From Pseudomonas asiatica (lineage in GTDB: Bacteria > Pseudomonadota > Gammaproteobacteria > Pseudomonadales > Pseudomonadaceae): a stretch of DNA of 64,000 nt. Both the position numbers and the translations under genes were made by a program. Below are positions 63,195 to 64,000 of this stretch, one piece after another (within the stretch, counting starts at the first letter, position 1; each line of letters opens with the position of its first letter). Below the pieces are notes generated by a model. The model had not been told where the DNA came from, did no database searches, and worked only from the letters and a program-made list of their open reading frames with translations. The stretch is taken from assembly GCF_040214835.1 (NCBI RefSeq), contig NZ_CP157874.1, positions 3,414,001 through 3,478,000 on the forward strand, given 5' to 3'.

Positions 63195-64000
63195 ATGTTG
63201 GAAAACAGCTTCGCCTTCCGCCTCAAGGAACTGCTCGAGCATCACAAGCTGACCCTGCAAGCCGTGGGCACGGCCTTGGGCATTTCGCGCACTGCGGTGC
63301 ACAAGTGGACCCGTGGCGGCGAGATCGACTACGACAACCTGCGCAAGCTGGCCGACTTTCTCAAGGTCAACTGGATCTGGCTGCGCTATGGCGACGAGGC
63401 GCTGCAGAACATCCAGCAACCACAGGTGGTCGAGCTGCCGATGACCGATCTGCGCCGGCGCCTGACGGCCGAGATCATGGAAAGCGAAACGCGCATGAAA
63501 CTGGCCCAGGAAGGCGCACGCATCGTCACCTGGGAATGGAACCTGATCAGCGACGAGGTCACCTACTCGCCCAATGTCGAGCAGGTATATGGCTGGCCGG
63601 TGCACCATAACGAAGACTTCTGGAAACACCTGCCGGGCGAAGACGTGCAGCACATGCAGGCGATGTATGCCGAGGCAGTGGCCAAGGGCAGCGGCTGCGA
63701 GTGCGACTTCCGCATCACCCGCCCCGACGGTGAAGTACGCTGGATCTCCTCCCGCGCCACGGTGGTACGCGACAGCGCCGGGCGATCGGTGAAGATGGTC
63801 GGCATCAGCATGGACAACACCGAGCGCCAGATGGCCCAGCAGGCCTTGAGCCAAAGCGAGGAACGCTTCCGCACGATCTTCGAGCTGGCCTGGGGCGCCC
63901 TCGCCTACATCGACCCCGACGGCACCTGGCAACGGGTCAACAACAGCCTGTGCGAGCTGCTGGGCTACCGTGCCGAGGAGCTGTACGGCATGACCTTCCA
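63195..64000 (+). CDS. XRE-type HTH fused to PAS domains, partial (runs off the window)
   Basis: The frame is open from ATG 63195 to the window end (268 codons visible). Residues 1-65 resemble a phage-repressor-like HTH ('LTLQAVGTALGISRTAVHKW', 'LADFLKVNWIWLRYGDEA'). A coiled linker (about 85-110) leads to a PAS/PAC domain (about 110-220; 'FRITRPDGEVRWISSRATVV'). A second PAS begins near 'SEERFRTIFELAWGALAYID'. The output domain lies outside the window; a GGDEF/EAL or kinase module is common after tandem PAS. A DNA-binding HTH at the front of such a protein is unusual. Confidence 0.85.
   Translation, partial: MLENSFAFRLKELLEHHKLTLQAVGTALGISRTAVHKWTRGGEIDYDNLRKLADFLKVNWIWLRYGDEALQNIQQPQVVELPMTDLRRRLTAEIMESETRMKLAQEGARIVTWEWNLISDEVTYSPNVEQVYGWPVHHNEDFWKHLPGEDVQHMQAMYAEAVAKGSGCECDFRITRPDGEVRWISSRATVVRDSAGRSVKMVGISMDNTERQMAQQALSQSEERFRTIFELAWGALAYIDPDGTWQRVNNSLCELLGYRAEELYGMTF

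Overview
The window is high-GC chromosomal DNA from a fluorescent pseudomonad, most likely the Pseudomonas putida group. The evidence is the gene families present (catBCA with catR, katG, PpnN, PssA, several LysR/GntR/AraC regulators) and more than twenty intergenic REP elements of the 'tgtgggagcggg...cccgcgaa' kind typical of that group. No rRNA, tRNA, CRISPR array, insertion sequence or prophage was found.

Layout. 1-5.8 kb: a minus-strand operon (AhpD/CMD-like protein, acyl-CoA-dehydrogenase-fold oxidoreductase, ABC ATPase, Tat-exported binding protein, permease) beside a divergent AraC regulator; substrate unknown. 5.8-7.8 kb: an Rrf2 repressor and a divergent FAD-dependent NADH dehydrogenase-like enzyme, with a palindrome over the latter's promoter. 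8.0-16.5 kb: a candidate catabolic system for an N-heterocycle or related compound. It contains an NCS1 permease, two paralogous flavin reductases, an LLM flavin monooxygenase, a DUF1185 protein, an alpha/beta hydrolase, an aldehyde dehydrogenase, a carboxymuconolactone-decarboxylase-family protein and a FadR-type GntR regulator. Three of its promoter regions share the motif ATTAYGGTATWCCA. 16.5-22.9 kb: a Nudix hydrolase, a sensor histidine kinase, two LysE exporters, an Lrp-type regulator and a second NCS1 permease behind a sigma-54-type promoter. 23.0-29.8 kb: glnT-glxB-glxC-glxD-amtB, a glutamine-synthetase-III / glutamate-synthase-like nitrogen cluster with a sigma-54-type promoter and repeated operator boxes, next to an XRE-cupin regulator.

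30-37.8 kb: an EamA transporter, NrtR with nicotinamidase and nicotinate phosphoribosyltransferase (NAD salvage), a LysR with a YeiH transporter, and PpnN. 37.8-51.4 kb: a diguanylate cyclase, a glycine-zipper protein, a truncated EamA transporter, a 167-bp copy of the element at the window's left edge, PssA, KatG, a LysR, a lipoprotein, another EamA transporter, an aldo/keto reductase, a PAS-GGDEF-EAL protein and a GNAT acetyltransferase. 51.6-56.6 kb: catBCA and catR (catechol ortho-cleavage to muconolactone and 3-oxoadipate enol-lactone), then D-serine dehydratase. 56.8-63.0 kb: a carnitine-to-trimethylamine cluster (LysR, D-malate/tartrate dehydrogenase, BCCT transporter, CntA, CntB) with a shared direct-repeat operator upstream of the transporter and cntA. 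The window ends inside a gene for an XRE-HTH protein fused to PAS domains.

Most clusters pair a transporter, catabolic enzymes and a dedicated local regulator, as expected for a nutritionally versatile soil or rhizosphere bacterium. Functions are read from motifs and context; no database search was run.
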